Assembly (NCBI RefSeq): GCF_024160145.1
Contig: NZ_JAMYWQ010000022.1
Location: forward strand, 1 to 64,000
Origin: Serratia nevei
GTDB taxonomy: Bacteria > Pseudomonadota > Gammaproteobacteria > Enterobacterales > Enterobacteriaceae
Direction: 5' to 3'
Length of the DNA stretch: 64,000 nucleotides
Below, piece after piece: positions 62,518-64,000 of the stretch (position 1 is its first letter; each line of letters opens with the position of its first letter). The position numbers and the translations under genes are program-made. The notes under the pieces are model-generated. The model was given only the letters and a program-made list of their open reading frames with translations, did not search any database and was not told the DNA's origin.

Positions 62518-64000
62518 CTAACCGCCGATAGCGCGGTTCAACAACAGTTCACACACCTCGGCCGACAGCAGGCTCTCGCCGCGATGATCCAGCGTCAGGT
62601 GACACCAGGCGTCGGCAATCTGCGGGCTGGCGTGCTGCAGCAGCTGCGCGGCGCAGCACAGGTCGAACAGCTGCTGGGTCAACAACCGCCCCATCTCTTC
62701 ACGCGGTTGCCGGGCGCGCTGCTGCCATTGCCGCCAGGCGTGATCGAACAACCGATTCTGGCCGCGCACCGGCTGCAGCTCGAACTGCAGCATCTCGAGC
62801 GCGCCCGGCAGTTTGTGCAGGCTGCGCAACACGTCCAGACACATGATGTTGCCGGAACCTTCCCAGATGCTGTTGACCGGCATCTCGCGATACAGGCGCG
62901 GCAGCTCGCTCTCTTCGCAGTAGCCGATGCCGCCCAGCACCTCCATCGCCTCGGCAATGAACGGCATGCCTTGGCGGCAGATGCGGTATTTGGCCGCCGG
63001 GGTCAACAGGCGGCTGTAGATCAGTTCGCCCTCACTGCTGCGGTTTTCCCAGGCGCGGGCCAGCCGGAACAGCAACGCGGTGTGCCCTTCCAGCCGCAGC
63101 GCCATGCGCGCCAAGACCTGACGCATCAGCGGTTGCTCTATCAAAAGCTTGCCGAACGCCTGCCGCTGCAGCGCATGATACAGCGCCACCGACAACCCAC
63201 GGCGCATCAGGCCGTGGCTGCCGAGCGAGCAGTCGAAACGGGTCAGACCGCCCATCTTCAGGATGTGCCGCACGCCGTCGCCCTCGTCGCCCAGCAGCCA
63301 GGCGGTGGCATCCTGAAACTCCACCTCGCTGCTGGCGTTGGAGCGGTTGCCCAGCTTGTCTTTCAGCCGTTCCAGGCGAATGGCGTTGCGGCTGCCGTCC
63401 GGCAAAATGCGCGGCAGGAAGAAGCAGGACAGCCCGCCCTCGGTCTGCGCCAGCACCAGGTGCGCATCGCTCTGCGGCACCGAGAAGAACCACTTGTGTC
63501 CCACCAGCCGATAGGCCTCGCCCGGCCCGCGCGCGCCGAGCGGCGTGGCGGTAGTGGTATTGCTCAAGACATCGGAGCCGCCCTGCTTCTCCGTCATACC
63601 CATGCCGATCAGCAGACCGCGCTTTTGCCCGCCCGGCAGCAGGTGAGCGTCATAGCGATCCGACATCAGCGGCGTCAGCCAGGAACGAAACTCCGCCGGC
63701 AGCGCCTGCTGCAACAGCGGCGTGGCGCCGAAGGTCATGGTGACCGGGCACAGCGTGCCGGCTTCGACCTGCGCATGCAGCATAAAACGCGCGGCGCGCG
63801 CCACGAAAGAGCCGATGCGGGCATCTTCCTGCCAGGGCAGGTTGTGCACCCGGTTGGCGATCAGCCCCTGCATCAGAATATGCCAGGCGGGGTGAAAGCG
63901 AACATCGTCCAGCCGCTGGCCAGTGGCGTCGTAGCGCAGCAGCTCCGGCGGGTTGGCGTTAGCCAGGCGGCCCAGCTCCAGCGACTCCTGGGTGCCGAGC
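62518..64000 (-). CDS. aidB: AidB, acyl-CoA dehydrogenase-like alkylation response protein (5' end outside window)
   Basis: The frame is open from the right edge; at least 494 residues are present, and about 45 codons upstream of the first internal ATG (63873) are clearly AidB (LGRLANANPPELLRYDA). Acyl-CoA dehydrogenase fold: GLLIGMGMTEKQGGSDV, HKWFFSVPQSDAHLVLAQT, GGIGYCEESELPRLYREM. E. coli AidB binds DNA and flavin and is induced by Ada during alkylation stress. The C-terminal DNA-binding part is complete. The missing part is the first ~50 residues. Confidence 0.96.
   Translation of the reverse strand, partial: LGTQESLELGRLANANPPELLRYDATGQRLDDVRFHPAWHILMQGLIANRVHNLPWQEDARIGSFVARAARFMLHAQVEAGTLCPVTMTFGATPLLQQALPAEFRSWLTPLMSDRYDAHLLPGGQKRGLLIGMGMTEKQGGSDVLSNTTTATPLGARGPGEAYRLVGHKWFFSVPQSDAHLVLAQTEGGLSCFFLPRILPDGSRNAIRLERLKDKLGNRSNASSEVEFQDATAWLLGDEGDGVRHILKMGGLTRFDCSLGSHGLMRRGLSVALYHALQRQAFGKLLIEQPLMRQVLARMALRLEGHTALLFRLARAWENRSSEGELIYSRLLTPAAKYRICRQGMPFIAEAMEVLGGIGYCEESELPRLYREMPVNSIWEGSGNIMCLDVLRSLHKLPGALEMLQFELQPVRGQNRLFDHAWRQWQQRARQPREEMGRLLTQQLFDLCCAAQLLQHASPQIADAWCHLTLDHRGESLLSAEVCELLLNRAIGG

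Overview
The window is a piece of an enterobacterial chromosome, most likely Serratia (S. marcescens group). The base composition is GC-rich. Almost every protein is a close relative of the E. coli K-12 protein, and gene order follows two E. coli blocks: yhbW-deaD-nlpI-pnp-rpsO-truB-rbfA-infB-nusA-rimP-metY-leuU-secG-glmM-folP-ftsH-rlmE-yhbY-greA-dacB-obgE-yhbE-rpmA-rplU-ispB-sfsB with mdh-argR-yhcN, and mpl-fbp-ppa-ytfP-tamB-tamA-msrA-ytfL-ytfK-ytfJ-cysQ-cpdB-fklB-ytfB-rplI-rpsR-priB-rpsF-yjfY-yjfP-bsmA-yjfN-yjfL-aidB. The species is inferred from these similarities; no database was searched.

Left end (1-4.7 kb): an orphan type I-E CRISPR array of 19 identical repeats, with its leader on the right and a hairpin terminator at its distal end. 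It lies directly downstream of a three-gene efflux-type operon (HlyD-like adaptor plus two ABC-2 permeases) that has no ATPase gene. No cas gene is present in the window.

4.9-34.1 kb: a translation and RNA-metabolism block. It contains the yhbW oxidoreductase, the sulfur/selenium pair yedE-yedF (inserted where E. coli has mtr), the RNA helicase deaD with the 26-codon yrbN overlapping its start, nlpI, pnp with its RNase III leader hairpin, and rpsO-truB-rbfA-infB-nusA-rimP behind metY. leuU, secG, glmM, folP, ftsH and rlmE follow. Next come yhbY and greA, dacB with an inserted basRS (pmrAB) two-component system, the obgE-yhbE-rpmA-rplU operon, and divergent ispB.

34.1-43.1 kb: a divergent pair of phage Mu-like DNA-binding genes (a MuA/repressor-type HTH gene and sfsB/ner), mdh, argR with ARG boxes, a tandem yhcN duplication with a structured 3' region, mpl, fbp, a chemoreceptor with a sigma-28 promoter, and ppa.

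43.1-64 kb: ytfP-tamB-tamA (outer-membrane translocation and assembly module), msrA, ytfL, ytfK, ytfJ, cysQ, cpdB, fklB, ytfB, a DUF488 gene, the rpsF-priB-rpsR-rplI ribosomal operon, then a stress-associated patch of small DUF1471 (YhcN-family) genes with yjfP, an unrecognised 124-aa gene and yjfL. The right edge cuts through aidB.

I see no rRNA genes, prophage, insertion sequence or replication origin. The least ordinary parts are the CRISPR/ATPase-less-exporter junction, the Mu-like c/ner pair, the five DUF1471 paralogues, the orphan gene at 59971-60345 and several regulatory signals that can be read in the DNA.
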